Positions 48,298-56,703 of a stretch of 64,000 nt of DNA are shown here, in pieces. Position 1 is the first letter of the stretch, and each line of letters opens with the position of its first letter. Location of the stretch: the NCBI GenBank assembly GCA_032388755.1, contig CP135593.1:2170001-2234000 (forward strand). Reading direction: 5' to 3'. The notes beneath the pieces were generated by a model. That model was not told where the DNA came from. It searched no databases and worked only from the letters and a program-made list of their open reading frames with translations. The position numbers were made by a program, and so were the translations under genes. This stretch comes from Neisseria sp. DTU_2020_1000833_1_SI_GRL_NUU_006 (GTDB lineage: Bacteria; Pseudomonadota; Gammaproteobacteria; Burkholderiales; Neisseriaceae).

Positions 48298-49422
48298 ATG
48301 ACCCAACAAAACCTCTCCAACATCCGCACCCTCGTCGTCAAAGTCGGCTCCAGCCTCGTTACCGCAGGCGGCAAAGGCATAGACCAAGCCGCACTCGACC
48401 GCTGGGCGGCGCAAATCGCCGAACTGGGCAAACAAGGCGTACAAACCGTCCTCGTTTCCAGCGGCGCCATCGCCGAAGGCATCAAGCGGCTGGGCTGGAG
48501 CAAACGCCCCACCGCCATCAACGAACTGCAAGCCGCCGCCGCCGTCGGACAAACCGGCATTGCCCAAGCCTACGAAACCGCGTTCGCACCGCACGGCATC
48601 CGCACCGCCCAAATCCTGCTCACCCACGACGACCTGAGCAACCGCACCCGCTACCTCAACGCCCGCAGCACCCTGCAAACCCTGCTGTCCAAAGGCATCG
48701 TCCCCGTCATCAACGAAAACGACACCGTTACCACCGACGAAATCAAACTCGGCGACAACGACACCCTCGGCGCACTCGTGACCAACCTCATCGAAGCCGA
48801 CGCCCTCGTTCTTTTAACCGACCAAAAAGGCCTGTACGACAGCGACCCGCGTAAAAATCCGCAAGCCAAACTGATTCCGACCATAGCAGCCGACCATCCC
48901 GACCTCGAAAGCATGGCGGGCGGCGCAGGCAGTAGCGTCGGCACCGGCGGCATGTACACCAAAGTGAGAGCCGCCAAACGCGCCGCACTCAGCGGAGCCG
49001 CCACCGTCGTCGCATGGGGCGGCGAACCCGACGTCCTCGTCCGCCTCAAACAAGGCGAAAGCATAGGCACGCTCTTCACCAGCGCGCACAACCGCGTCGC
49101 CGCCCGCAAGCAATGGCTGCTCGGACACGTCCAAACCGCCGGCAGCCTGACCGTCGACAGCGGCGCGGCAAAAGCCCTGACCGAACAACACGCCAGCCTG
49201 CTGCCCGTCGGCTGCATCCGCGCGGACGGACATTTCCACCGCGGCGAACTCGTCGCCATCCTCGATACCGACGGCAAAGAAATCGCCCGCGGCCTGACCA
49301 ATTACAGCAGCGGCGAAACCGCCAAAATCCTGCAAACCCCGTCCGAACGCATCGCCGAAAAATTAGGCTATACCCACGAAGACGAACTCATCCACCGCGA
49401 CAATATGGCGTCGCATTGGTAG
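48298..49422 (+). CDS. proB: Glutamate 5-kinase
   Basis: The 374-residue protein has an amino-acid-kinase domain: VVKVGSSLVTAGGKG, VLVSSGAIAEG, INENDTVTTDEIKLGDNDTL, LLTDQKGLYDSDPR and GTGGMYTKVRAAK. A C-terminal PUA domain runs from about residue 280. ProB phosphorylates glutamate in the first step of proline synthesis and is normally feedback-inhibited by proline. proA is not adjacent here. Codon use is strongly C-ending, as in other housekeeping genes here. GAGGACAACC precedes the ATG. Confidence 0.97.
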   Translation: MTQQNLSNIRTLVVKVGSSLVTAGGKGIDQAALDRWAAQIAELGKQGVQTVLVSSGAIAEGIKRLGWSKRPTAINELQAAAAVGQTGIAQAYETAFAPHGIRTAQILLTHDDLSNRTRYLNARSTLQTLLSKGIVPVINENDTVTTDEIKLGDNDTLGALVTNLIEADALVLLTDQKGLYDSDPRKNPQAKLIPTIAADHPDLESMAGGAGSSVGTGGMYTKVRAAKRAALSGAATVVAWGGEPDVLVRLKQGESIGTLFTSAHNRVAARKQWLLGHVQTAGSLTVDSGAAKALTEQHASLLPVGCIRADGHFHRGELVAILDTDGKEIARGLTNYSSGETAKILQTPSERIAEKLGYTHEDELIHRDNMASHW

Positions 49423-49444
49423 GGAAGGGGAAAAGTAAATATAT

Positions 49445-49486
49445 AAGGTCGTCTGAAACTCAAAAATGCGGTTTCAGACGACCTTT
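49445..49486 (+). terminator. inverted DUS terminator after proB
   Basis: AAGGTCGTCTGAAACTC and GGTTTCAGACGACCTTTG are inverted, 23 bp after the proB stop. Confidence 0.75.
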
Positions 49487-49639
49487 GGTTTATTTGGGCA
49501 GACAAATTCAGATTGCAGGCCGGATATCCGTATTCGGTGGAGAGGTTGAGGTTTTCCCTGCTTCTTCACGACGATGAAATGTCGGCTTTGGAAATTCGAT
49601 TTGCCGCTTCGAACCCGGTTAAAACGATAGTGGATGAAC

Positions 49640-49838
49640 ATTTAGCTAAATGACTTTATTTTCGATACGCAAATTATCGGTTTTCGTCATTCCCGCGCAG
49701 GCGGGAATCCATTTTTGAAACCCAGAAACTGTTTTTCAAATCAAGGTTTCTCAAGTTTCACGATGGATTCCCGCCTGCACGGGAATGACAGAATTTGATG
49801 ATATGCCGGATTTAAAGTTAAGTATGTTTGCTATAGCT
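49640..49838. repeat. second copy of the ~200 bp dispersed repeat
   Basis: It matches 13832-14028 from ACTTTATTTTCGATACGC through the dRS3 pair (49685-49790) and the core TTTTTGAAA...CAGAAACTG to GATTTAAAGTTAAGTATG and GCTATA. The flanking sequence differs. The gap 49487-49958 contains no gene apart from this repeat. Confidence 0.65.
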
Positions 49839-49958
49839 GCGTTATTCCGAATCCACTTTATCTGTTATCTGCCTAAAGGCCGTCTGAAAACCGTCCGCCT
49901 TGTCCTCGCAAAATTTCTGCTAAAATCAAACGCCTTATCCCTTTCAGACGACATCGCC

Positions 49959-51242
49959 ATGCAAGCACATACATTGGTCTGGTTCCGCCGCAACCTGCGC
50001 ATACGCGACAACGCCGCGTTGTCCGCTGCCGTGAAGCGGGGATTGCCTGTGGCAGGCGTGTGGGTGGCGCAGGGGTCGTCTGAAATCTCCAATCCGCGTC
50101 AGGATTGGTTTCATTGTCAGGCGGCGGCGGCTTTGCATGGCTCGTTGGCGGCAAGCGGCGTGGCTTTGTATGCGGTGAACCGTGTGGAAGAATTGCCTGC
50201 TTTGGCGACGCGGTTGAATGTTCAGACTGTAATTGCAGACGAAGCCTATACGTCGTCTGAAATCGGGCAAGATAACCGCATTTGGCGGATTTTGGATGAA
50301 CAAGGCGTTGCGTTCGAGCGTGTTAACGACCGTGCCATATTCGCCAAGGCAGAAATCATGGGCAGTCACGGCGCGCCTTACACCGACTTCCCGCATTATA
50401 AAGAAGCGTGGCTGGCTTTGTTTCGGCAGCGGTTCGGCGGGCAGGATGCAGTTTGCCGTCAAACCGAAATTTTTCAGACGACCTCAGCCGAAATGCCGCC
50501 GTTTCCAGCGTGGAACGGGCAACAGGATATGGTTTCCGCACAGCGCGGCGGCGAAGATGAAGCGGACAAACAATGGCGGCAGTTTGAAGAAAATATCGGG
50601 TTTTATCCGATTATGAAGGATTTCCCTGCCAGAAAAGGCACCAGCCGCTTGAGCGCGTATTTGAGCGCAGGTTGCATTTCGCCGCGCGTGTTGGCGACTG
50701 AAGCCGCAGGGCAGGGCGCAGATGCTTGGTTGGACAATTTGATACGGCGCGATTTCTATCAGCAGCTTGCTTACCACCGCGCCCGCATCGAGCCTGAATC
50801 TGCTGCCGAATCTGCGCCGTTTTCAGACGACCTGACGGAATGCTGGCGGCAAGGGAAAACAGGTTTCCCGCTCATCGACGCCGCCATGCGCAGCCTGAAA
50901 TCGAGCGGCTGGCTGCATCCCGCCCTGCGCTCCCTGACGGCAGAATTTTTGTGCGGCGTCCTGCATCAGCCGTCCGAACACGGCATCGTTTGGTTCGCCG
51001 CGCAGCAAACCGATTTCGACCCCGCGTTGAACGAAGGCAACTGGCAAACCGCCGCCCGAAATGCCCGCCGACGTTCCATCGATATTATCCAAACCGCCCG
51101 CCGGCTTGATCCGGACGGCACATTCGTCCGCCGCCACATCCCCGAATTGGCGCACTTACCCGTCAATCTCGTCCATACCCCGTGGCTCGCCTCGTCTGAA
51201 ATTGACGCACACGGTTATCCGACGCCCGTCGTCGCGCCTTAA
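49959..51242 (+). CDS. Divergent DNA photolyase/cryptochrome-family flavoprotein
   Basis: The 427-residue protein has an N-terminal photolyase domain (LVWFRRNLRIRDNAALSAA) and the FAD-binding helical domain (SRLSAYLSAGCISPRVLA, GKTGFPLIDAAMRSLKSSGW, LHPALRSLTAEFL). Class I CPD photolyases repair UV dimers with light. The segment after EGNWQ reads TAARNARRRSIDIIQTARRL instead of the usual WxAGTGxDA-type motif. The protein is about 45 residues shorter than E. coli PhrB. It may therefore act differently or not repair DNA. Coding DUS copies give FQTTSAEMPP, PFSDDLTE and SSEI. The start at 49959 fits the family N-terminus and follows a DUS without a clear ribosome site. Confidence 0.82.
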   Translation: MQAHTLVWFRRNLRIRDNAALSAAVKRGLPVAGVWVAQGSSEISNPRQDWFHCQAAAALHGSLAASGVALYAVNRVEELPALATRLNVQTVIADEAYTSSEIGQDNRIWRILDEQGVAFERVNDRAIFAKAEIMGSHGAPYTDFPHYKEAWLALFRQRFGGQDAVCRQTEIFQTTSAEMPPFPAWNGQQDMVSAQRGGEDEADKQWRQFEENIGFYPIMKDFPARKGTSRLSAYLSAGCISPRVLATEAAGQGADAWLDNLIRRDFYQQLAYHRARIEPESAAESAPFSDDLTECWRQGKTGFPLIDAAMRSLKSSGWLHPALRSLTAEFLCGVLHQPSEHGIVWFAAQQTDFDPALNEGNWQTAARNARRRSIDIIQTARRLDPDGTFVRRHIPELAHLPVNLVHTPWLASSEIDAHGYPTPVVAP

Positions 51243-51365
51243 AGGTTATCTGAAAGCAGGATTGGAGGTTTCAGACGACCTTGCCTTCAATCCTGTCAGT
51301 ATTGCCTGATTCCCGTTACAATACCGCCCGATAAACCCAAAAATCTCAACAAGATAGCCCCAATC

Positions 51366-52511
51366 ATGAACGCCTCACAACGCGAACGCTTCGTCAAACG
51401 CTGGCTCAACTCCTACGAACGCTACCGCTACCGCCGCCTCATACACGCCGTCCGGCTCGGACTGGCCGTACTATTCTCTACCCTGCTCGCCAAACTCCTC
51501 CACCTCCAACACGGCGAATGGATAGGCATGACCGTATTCGTCGTCCTCGGCATGCTCCAATTTCAAGGCGCGATTTACTCCAAAGCCGTCGAACGCATGC
51601 TCGGTACCGTCATCGGCTTGGGCGCGGGTTTGACCCTGTTGTGGCTCAACCAACACTACTTCCACGGCGGCATTCTCTTTTACCTGACCGTCGGCACCGC
51701 CAGCGCAGCCGCAGGTTGGGCGGCGGTCGGCAAAAACGGCTACGTCCCCATGCTTGCCGGACTGACCATGTGCATGCTCATCGGCGACAACAGCAACAAC
51801 TGGCTCGACAGCGGACTCATGCGCGCCATGAACGTCCTCATCGGCGCCGCCATCGCCATTGTCTCCGCCAAACTCCTGCCCCTTCGTTCCACGCTGATGT
51901 GGCGGTTCATGCTTGCCGACAACCTGACCGAATGCGGCAAAATGATTGCCGAAATCAGCAACGGCAAACGCATGACCCGTGAGCGGCTGGAGCAAAACAT
52001 GGTCAAAATGCGCCAAATCAACGCCCGCATGGTCAAAAGCCGCAGCCACCTCGCTGCTACATCAGGCGAAAGCCACATCAGCCCCGCCATGATGGAAGCC
52101 ATGCAGCACGCCCACCGCAAAATCGTCAACACCACCGAGCTGCTCCTCACCACCGCCGCCAAGCTGCAAGCCCCTACCCTCAACGAACACGAAATCCGCC
52201 TGCTCGACCGCCATTTCAACCGCCTCCAACGCGACCTGCGCCTGACCGTCCGCCTCATCAAAGGCCACTACGCCCGCCGCATCCGCATCGACACCTCCAT
52301 CAATCCCGAGCTGGGCAAACTCGCCGCCCGCCTCCATTACGAATGGCAAGGCTTCCTCTGGCTCAGCACCAATATGCGCAACGAAATCTCCGCACTCGTC
52401 ATCCTCCTGCAACGCAGCCGCCGCAAGTGGCTGGACAAACACGAACTCCAACGCCTGCGCGAACACCTGCGCGAAACCCGCGAAGGCGATTTGGAAGAAG
52501 AGGTCGTCTGA
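51366..52511 (+). CDS. FUSC-family membrane protein
   Basis: The 381-residue protein has an N-terminal membrane half with about six helices (IHAVRLGLAVLFSTLLAKLL, HGEWIGMTVFVVLGMLQFQG, ERMLGTVIGLGAGLTLLWL) and a C-terminal helical cytoplasmic half. It belongs to the fusaric-acid-resistance/YccS-like group; transport of aromatic acids is possible but unproven. The last codons are GAG GTC GTC TGA, that is, the stop codon lies within a DUS, and the tail EEEVV depends on it. It is 124 bp after the photolyase gene and 54 bp before the CopD-like gene. Confidence 0.8.
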   Translation: MNASQRERFVKRWLNSYERYRYRRLIHAVRLGLAVLFSTLLAKLLHLQHGEWIGMTVFVVLGMLQFQGAIYSKAVERMLGTVIGLGAGLTLLWLNQHYFHGGILFYLTVGTASAAAGWAAVGKNGYVPMLAGLTMCMLIGDNSNNWLDSGLMRAMNVLIGAAIAIVSAKLLPLRSTLMWRFMLADNLTECGKMIAEISNGKRMTRERLEQNMVKMRQINARMVKSRSHLAATSGESHISPAMMEAMQHAHRKIVNTTELLLTTAAKLQAPTLNEHEIRLLDRHFNRLQRDLRLTVRLIKGHYARRIRIDTSINPELGKLAARLHYEWQGFLWLSTNMRNEISALVILLQRSRRKWLDKHELQRLREHLRETREGDLEEEVV

Positions 52512-52565
52512 AAACGTCCGACTGATGATACAATTTCACCCGAATATCCCACTTGGAACACGGTC

Positions 52566-53015
52566 ATGAGTCTCTACGCCATCGCCCACATCATCCACCT
52601 CTATTGCGCCATCGCCTTTGTCGGCGGCGTATTTTTCGAAATGCTGGTTTTGTCCGTCATGCACACCGGCCGCGTCTCACGCGAATCGCGCCGAGAAGTC
52701 GAACGCGCCATGTCCTACCGCGCCGTCCGCGTTATGCCGCCCGTCGTCATTACGCTTTTCATCAGCGGCATCGTCATGGTATTCAACCGATACCTGCCCT
52801 TTTTGAGCCAACCCTTCGCCACCTCATTCGGTACGCTCCTTACCCTCAAAATCCTGTTGGCAGTCAGCGTCCTCGTCCATTTCGCTATCGCCGTCGTCAA
52901 AATGGCACGGCACACCCTGACCGTCGGCTGGTCCAAATACATCCACGCCGTCGTATTTTCCCATATGCTGTTTATCGTATTTTTCGCTAAAGCCATGTTT
53001 TACTTGTCTTGGTAA
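52566..53015 (+). CDS. CopD-like four-helix membrane protein
   Basis: The 149-residue protein has four hydrophobic helices: AHIIHLYCAIAFVGGVFFEM, VMPPVVITLFISGIVMVF, LLTLKILLAVSVLVHFAIAV and HAVVFSHMLFIVFFAKAMFY. Conserved-looking His residues occur near each helix end. It resembles CopD-family (copper/heme-related) membrane proteins, without enough signature to decide; HemJ is encoded elsewhere (1104). It follows the FUSC gene by 54 bp and may be co-transcribed with it. A DUS pair (53021-53058) follows. Confidence 0.65.
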   Translation: MSLYAIAHIIHLYCAIAFVGGVFFEMLVLSVMHTGRVSRESRREVERAMSYRAVRVMPPVVITLFISGIVMVFNRYLPFLSQPFATSFGTLLTLKILLAVSVLVHFAIAVVKMARHTLTVGWSKYIHAVVFSHMLFIVFFAKAMFYLSW

Positions 53016-53020
53016 GCTGT

Positions 53021-53058
53021 TTTCAGACGACCTTTCCCCGACGGGTCGTCTGAAAAGC
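53021..53058. terminator. inverted DUS pair between CopD-like gene and terC
   Basis: TTTTCAGACGACC and GGTCGTCTGAAAA face each other across about 10 nt. The T-run is weak on the plus strand, so termination is likely partial. Confidence 0.55.
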
Positions 53059-53095
53059 CGCCATCCAACCACCTCATCACAAGGAATCCGAATAC

Positions 53096-54064
53096 ATGAC
53101 CGAACACCCTTCCGTCGGCTCCCCCCTTTTCTACGGCGTGTTCTTCGCCGCCGTTTTCATCATGATCATCATCGACATGCTCTCGCTTAAAAAAAGCGGC
53201 GCGCATAAAGTCAGTGTCAAAGAAGCCGTCGCCTGGAGCTGCGTCTGGGTCGCCGTATCCTGCGCTTTCGCAGGCTGGCTCTATTTCGAGCTGGCAGGCA
53301 ACCCCCTTTACGGCGCCGTCGTTGCCAAAGAAAAGACCCTCGAATTTTTCACCGGCTACATCCTCGAAAAATCCCTTGCCGTTGACAACATCTTTGTTTT
53401 CCTGATGATTTTCGGTTACTTCAAAGTTTCCCCGAAATACCAGCACCGCGTCCTCCTTTACGGCGTGTTCGGCGCCATCGTCCTGCGCGCCCTCATGATT
53501 TTTATCGGCGCGGCACTGGTGCAGCGGTTCGAATGGATTCTCTACATTTTCGGCGCATTCCTCGTCTATACCGGCATCCATATGATGAAACCGGAATCCG
53601 AAGAAGAGGACTTCTCGCAAAACAAGATTTTGGGCTGGCTTAAAAAAGTCATCCCCGTCAGCCATCAGTTTGAAGGCGAAAAATTCTTTACCGTCGAAAA
53701 CGGCAAGCGCATCGCCACCCCGCTTTTGCTCGTCCTCATCATGGTAGAGTTGAGCGACGTCATCTTCGCCGTGGACAGCATTCCCGCCGTCTTCGCCGTA
53801 ACCACCGACCCCTTCATCGTCCTCACCTCCAACATCTTCGCCATACTCGGGCTGCGTGCCATGTATTTCCTGCTTGCCGATGTCGCCGACCGTTTCATCT
53901 TCCTCAAATACGGCCTCGCCTTCGTCTTGAGCTTCATCGGCATCAAAATGCTGATTATGCACTGGGTGCACATCCCCATCTCCATTTCCCTCTCCGTCGT
54001 CTTCGGCGCACTGGGCGCATCCATCCTTACATCGCTGGTGTACACGCGTCAGCAGCAGAAATAA
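53096..54064 (+). CDS. TerC/Alx-family integral membrane protein
   Basis: The 322-residue protein has about eight membrane helices. TerC signatures are SLAVDNIFVFLMIFGYFKV (acidic Asp in a helix), YQHRVLLYGVFGAIVLRALM and VMVELSDVIFAVDSIPAVFA, followed by ILGLRAMYFLLADVADRFIF. Family members (Alx, MntP-like) export Mn2+ or help metalate exported proteins. The conserved Asp residues are all present. AAGGAATCCGAATAC stands before the ATG. It ends just ahead of a strong DUS terminator and is not part of the frr operon. Confidence 0.9.
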   Translation: MTEHPSVGSPLFYGVFFAAVFIMIIIDMLSLKKSGAHKVSVKEAVAWSCVWVAVSCAFAGWLYFELAGNPLYGAVVAKEKTLEFFTGYILEKSLAVDNIFVFLMIFGYFKVSPKYQHRVLLYGVFGAIVLRALMIFIGAALVQRFEWILYIFGAFLVYTGIHMMKPESEEEDFSQNKILGWLKKVIPVSHQFEGEKFFTVENGKRIATPLLLVLIMVELSDVIFAVDSIPAVFAVTTDPFIVLTSNIFAILGLRAMYFLLADVADRFIFLKYGLAFVLSFIGIKMLIMHWVHIPISISLSVVFGALGASILTSLVYTRQQQK

Positions 54065-54080
54065 GTTTGGCGGATAAAGG

Positions 54081-54125
54081 AAGGTCGTCTGAAAGCGGAA
54101 AAACCGTTTTCAGACGACCTTTTTT
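54081..54125 (+). terminator. inverted DUS terminator after terC
   Basis: AAGGTCGTCTGAAAGCGG and CCGTTTTCAGACGACCTTTT have a short loop and T-run. 54126-54320 is non-coding and probably holds the frr promoter, which I could not define. Confidence 0.85.
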
Positions 54126-54320
54126 GCTGATGCAGCCCTCTATACATCCTATTTGTAACGGCATTTAAATATCAGTTAAGAAACAATGCCCAAAACCGCC
54201 CCTGCCTTGTCGGAATCGCCGAATGACGGTACTATGCGCAGTTAACAGCTTGATTTGCCGTTCGGATGGTCATGCGTCCGGGCGAGGTTTTAAATTCAGT
54301 ATCTTATTTGAAAGCAGAAA

Positions 54321-54878
54321 ATGATTAACGATATTCAAAAAACAGCGGAAAGCAAAATGCAGCGCTCGGTAGAAGTGCTGAAAGAGAATTTGGCGAAAGT
54401 GCGTACCGGCCGTGCGCATACCGGTCTGTTGGACCAAGTGGAAGTCGAATACTGGGGCAGCATGGTTCCGGTCAGCCAAGTTGCCAACGTTACTCTTCTG
54501 GACGCGCGCACCATCGGTGTGAAACCTTTTGAAAGCAATATGGCGGCCAAAGTCGAGAAAGCCATCCGCGATTCAAACTTGGGTCTGAACCCGGCAGCCG
54601 TCGGCGATTTGATCCGCGTACCTATGCCCATGCTGACCGAAGAGCGCCGTAAAGATTTGATTAAAGTCGTACGCAGCGAAGCGGAAGAAGGACGCGTGTC
54701 CATCCGCAACGTGCGCCGCGATGCGAACGATCACATCAAAAAACTCTTGAAAGACAAAGAAATTTCCGAAGACGAAGCACGTCGCGGCGAAGAAGCGGTT
54801 CAAAAACTGACCGACAAATACATCGCCGAAGCCGACAAAACGCTGGCTGCCAAAGAAGAAGATTTGATGGCGATTTAA
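54321..54878 (+). CDS. frr: Ribosome recycling factor
   Basis: The 185-residue protein has the frr features: ESKMQRSVEVLKENLAKVRTGRAHTGLLDQ, the GVKPFESNM turn, PMLTEERRKDLIKVV and VRRDANDHIKKLLKDKEISEDEARR (longer helices are quoted only in outline). With EF-G it splits post-termination ribosomes. Usually pyrH precedes frr; here terC lies upstream in a separate unit. uppS follows after 57 bp, with one DUS in between. Confidence 0.96.
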   Translation: MINDIQKTAESKMQRSVEVLKENLAKVRTGRAHTGLLDQVEVEYWGSMVPVSQVANVTLLDARTIGVKPFESNMAAKVEKAIRDSNLGLNPAAVGDLIRVPMPMLTEERRKDLIKVVRSEAEEGRVSIRNVRRDANDHIKKLLKDKEISEDEARRGEEAVQKLTDKYIAEADKTLAAKEEDLMAI

Positions 54879-54935
54879 ACCCTTGTCCGCGGCGTTTCAG
54901 ACGACCTTTGAACCGCCGCGCTGCGAAAGGCAGAG

Positions 54936-55682
54936 ATGAAGAGCAGCACGCAGACCATTTTGGAACATACTTCGGTTCCGAAGCATATCGCCGTGATTAT
55001 GGACGGCAACGGCCGTTGGGCGAAAAAGCGTTTCCTTCCCCGCGTGATGGGGCACAAACGCGGCTTGGACGCGTTGGAAAATATGGTGAAGCATTGCGCC
55101 AAACTGGGTGTGCAATATCTGACCGTGTTTGCCTTTTCGACTGAAAACTGGCGCCGTCCCGAAGACGAAGTGTCGTTCCTGATGGGGCTGTTTTTGCAGG
55201 CTTTGCAAAAACAGGTGCGCCGTCTGCACGAAAACAATATGCGCCTGAAGGTGTTGGGCAGCCGCGAACGCTTCAACCGGCAGATTCTGCAAGGTATCGA
55301 AGAGGCGGAAGCCTTGACGGCGAACAATACCGGCCTGACCCTGAGCATCGCCGCGGATTACGGCGGCCGCTGGGATATTTTGCAGGCGGCAAACAAACTG
55401 ATTGCCGAAGGCGTATCTGAGATTACGGAAGACGCGCTGGCGAAACACTTGATGCTGGGCGATGCGCCGGAACCGGATTTGTTCATCCGCACCGGCGGCG
55501 AAACGCGCATCAGCAATTTCCTGCTTTGGCAGATGGCGTATGCCGAACTTTATTTTACCGATACCCTGTGGCCCGATTTTGACAGCAAAGCCTTGGACGA
55601 TGCTGTCGCCTCGTTCCAAAAACGCGAACGGCGCTTCGGGCGCACTTCGGAACAGCTGCCGGTAGAGCAGCAAAGGGGTTAA
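54936..55682 (+). CDS. uppS: Undecaprenyl diphosphate synthase
   Basis: The 248-residue cis-prenyltransferase has HIAVIMDGNGRWAKKR (catalytic Asp, diphosphate binding), FAFSTENWRRP and GGETRISNFLLWQMAYAEL and ends in the family RERRFGRTSEQ. It makes the C55 lipid carrier for peptidoglycan and other glycans. AAAGGC stands before the ATG. It is tightly linked to cdsA. Confidence 0.96.
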   Translation: MKSSTQTILEHTSVPKHIAVIMDGNGRWAKKRFLPRVMGHKRGLDALENMVKHCAKLGVQYLTVFAFSTENWRRPEDEVSFLMGLFLQALQKQVRRLHENNMRLKVLGSRERFNRQILQGIEEAEALTANNTGLTLSIAADYGGRWDILQAANKLIAEGVSEITEDALAKHLMLGDAPEPDLFIRTGGETRISNFLLWQMAYAELYFTDTLWPDFDSKALDDAVASFQKRERRFGRTSEQLPVEQQRG

Positions 55683-55684
55683 AA

Positions 55685-56479
55685 ATGTTGAAACAACGGA
55701 TTATCACGGCGCTGTGGATGCTGCCGTTGATGCTCGGTATGCTGTTTTACGCGCCGCAATGGCTGTGGGCGGCATTTTGCGGGTTGATTTCTCTGGTTAC
55801 GCTGTGGGAATACGCCCGCATGAGCGGATTGGAAAAACTGAAAACCAATCATTATCTTGCCGCGACACTGGTGTTCGGCGTCATCGCCTACGCAGGCGGT
55901 TGGACGCTGCCGGATATCGTCTGGTACGCCGTTTTGGCGTTTTGGCTGGTCGTTATGCCTTTGTGGCTGAAATTCAAATGGAAATTGAACGGCGGCTGGC
56001 AGGCTTATACCGTCGGCTGGCTTTTGGTCATGCCGTTTTGGTTCGCACTCATGTCCCTGCGTCCGCATCCCGATTACGCCTTGTCGCTGCTCGCTGTGAT
56101 GGGTTTGGTGTGGGTTGCCGATGTTTGCGCGTATTTCAGCGGCAAAGCGTTCGGCAAACACAAAATCGCACCGACCGTCAGCCCCGGTAAAAGCTGGGAA
56201 GGCGCAATCGGCGGCGCGATTTGCGTGGCAGTGTACATGACTGTGGTGTGGTGGGCCGGTTGGCTCACGTTTGACGTAGGCTGGTTCAATACCGTGTTAA
56301 TCGGTTTGGTGTTGACCGTTGTCAGCGTATGCGGCGACCTGTTGGAAAGCTGGCTCAAACGCGCGGCGGGCATCAAAGACAGCAGCAATCTGCTGCCCGG
56401 ACACGGCGGTGTGTTTGACCGCGTGGACAGCCTGATTGCCGTCATCAGCGTTTATGCCGCCTTTGCGAGTTTGTTCTGA
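55685..56479 (+). CDS. cdsA: Phosphatidate cytidylyltransferase
   Basis: The 264-residue membrane protein ends with the CdsA signature, in SVCGDLLESWLKRAAGIKDSSNLLPGHGGVFDRVDSL (only the key part SxxGDLxES...KDxxxxxPGHGGxxDRxD is diagnostic). It has about seven helices. It makes CDP-diacylglycerol from phosphatidic acid and CTP. It begins 2 bp after uppS and its ribosome site (AAGGGG) lies in the end of uppS. Confidence 0.95.
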   Translation: MLKQRIITALWMLPLMLGMLFYAPQWLWAAFCGLISLVTLWEYARMSGLEKLKTNHYLAATLVFGVIAYAGGWTLPDIVWYAVLAFWLVVMPLWLKFKWKLNGGWQAYTVGWLLVMPFWFALMSLRPHPDYALSLLAVMGLVWVADVCAYFSGKAFGKHKIAPTVSPGKSWEGAIGGAICVAVYMTVVWWAGWLTFDVGWFNTVLIGLVLTVVSVCGDLLESWLKRAAGIKDSSNLLPGHGGVFDRVDSLIAVISVYAAFASLF

Positions 56480-56485
56480 AGCGGT

Positions 56486-56590
56486 TATAGTGGATTAACT
56501 AAATCAGGACAAGGCGACGAAGCCGCAGACAGTACAGATAGTACGGCAAGGCGAGGCAACGCCGTACTGGTTTAAAGTTAATCCACTATA
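56486..56590. repeat. Correia repeat enclosed element (NEMIS), full length
   Basis: The 105 bp element has ends TATAGTGGATTAAC and GTTAATCCACTATA and the same core as the copy at 22102-22208, differing mainly by two bases near the left end. It lies between cdsA and dxr, 6 bp after the cdsA stop. Confidence 0.93.
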
Positions 56591-56631
56591 AAAATCGTTG
56601 GAACACATCAAACACAATATCGAATAAGCGT

Positions 56632-56678
56632 TTTCAGACGACCTTTTTGACCTCAAGCCCAAAGGTCGTCTGAAATAC
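56632..56678. repeat. inverted DUS pair before dxr
   Basis: TTTTCAGACGACC and GGTCGTCTGAAA are in the divergent order and separated by about 20 nt. dxr starts at 56704. Confidence 0.55.
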
Positions 56679-56703
56679 AAATGCAGTACATAAAGAACAC
56701 ACC

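Noticed and set aside
52566..53015. A second hemJ
   Set aside because: It has four helices and similar size, but lacks the HemJ N-terminal FYLPR-type motif and the VKLL and NEVP motifs, so I kept a CopD-like label.
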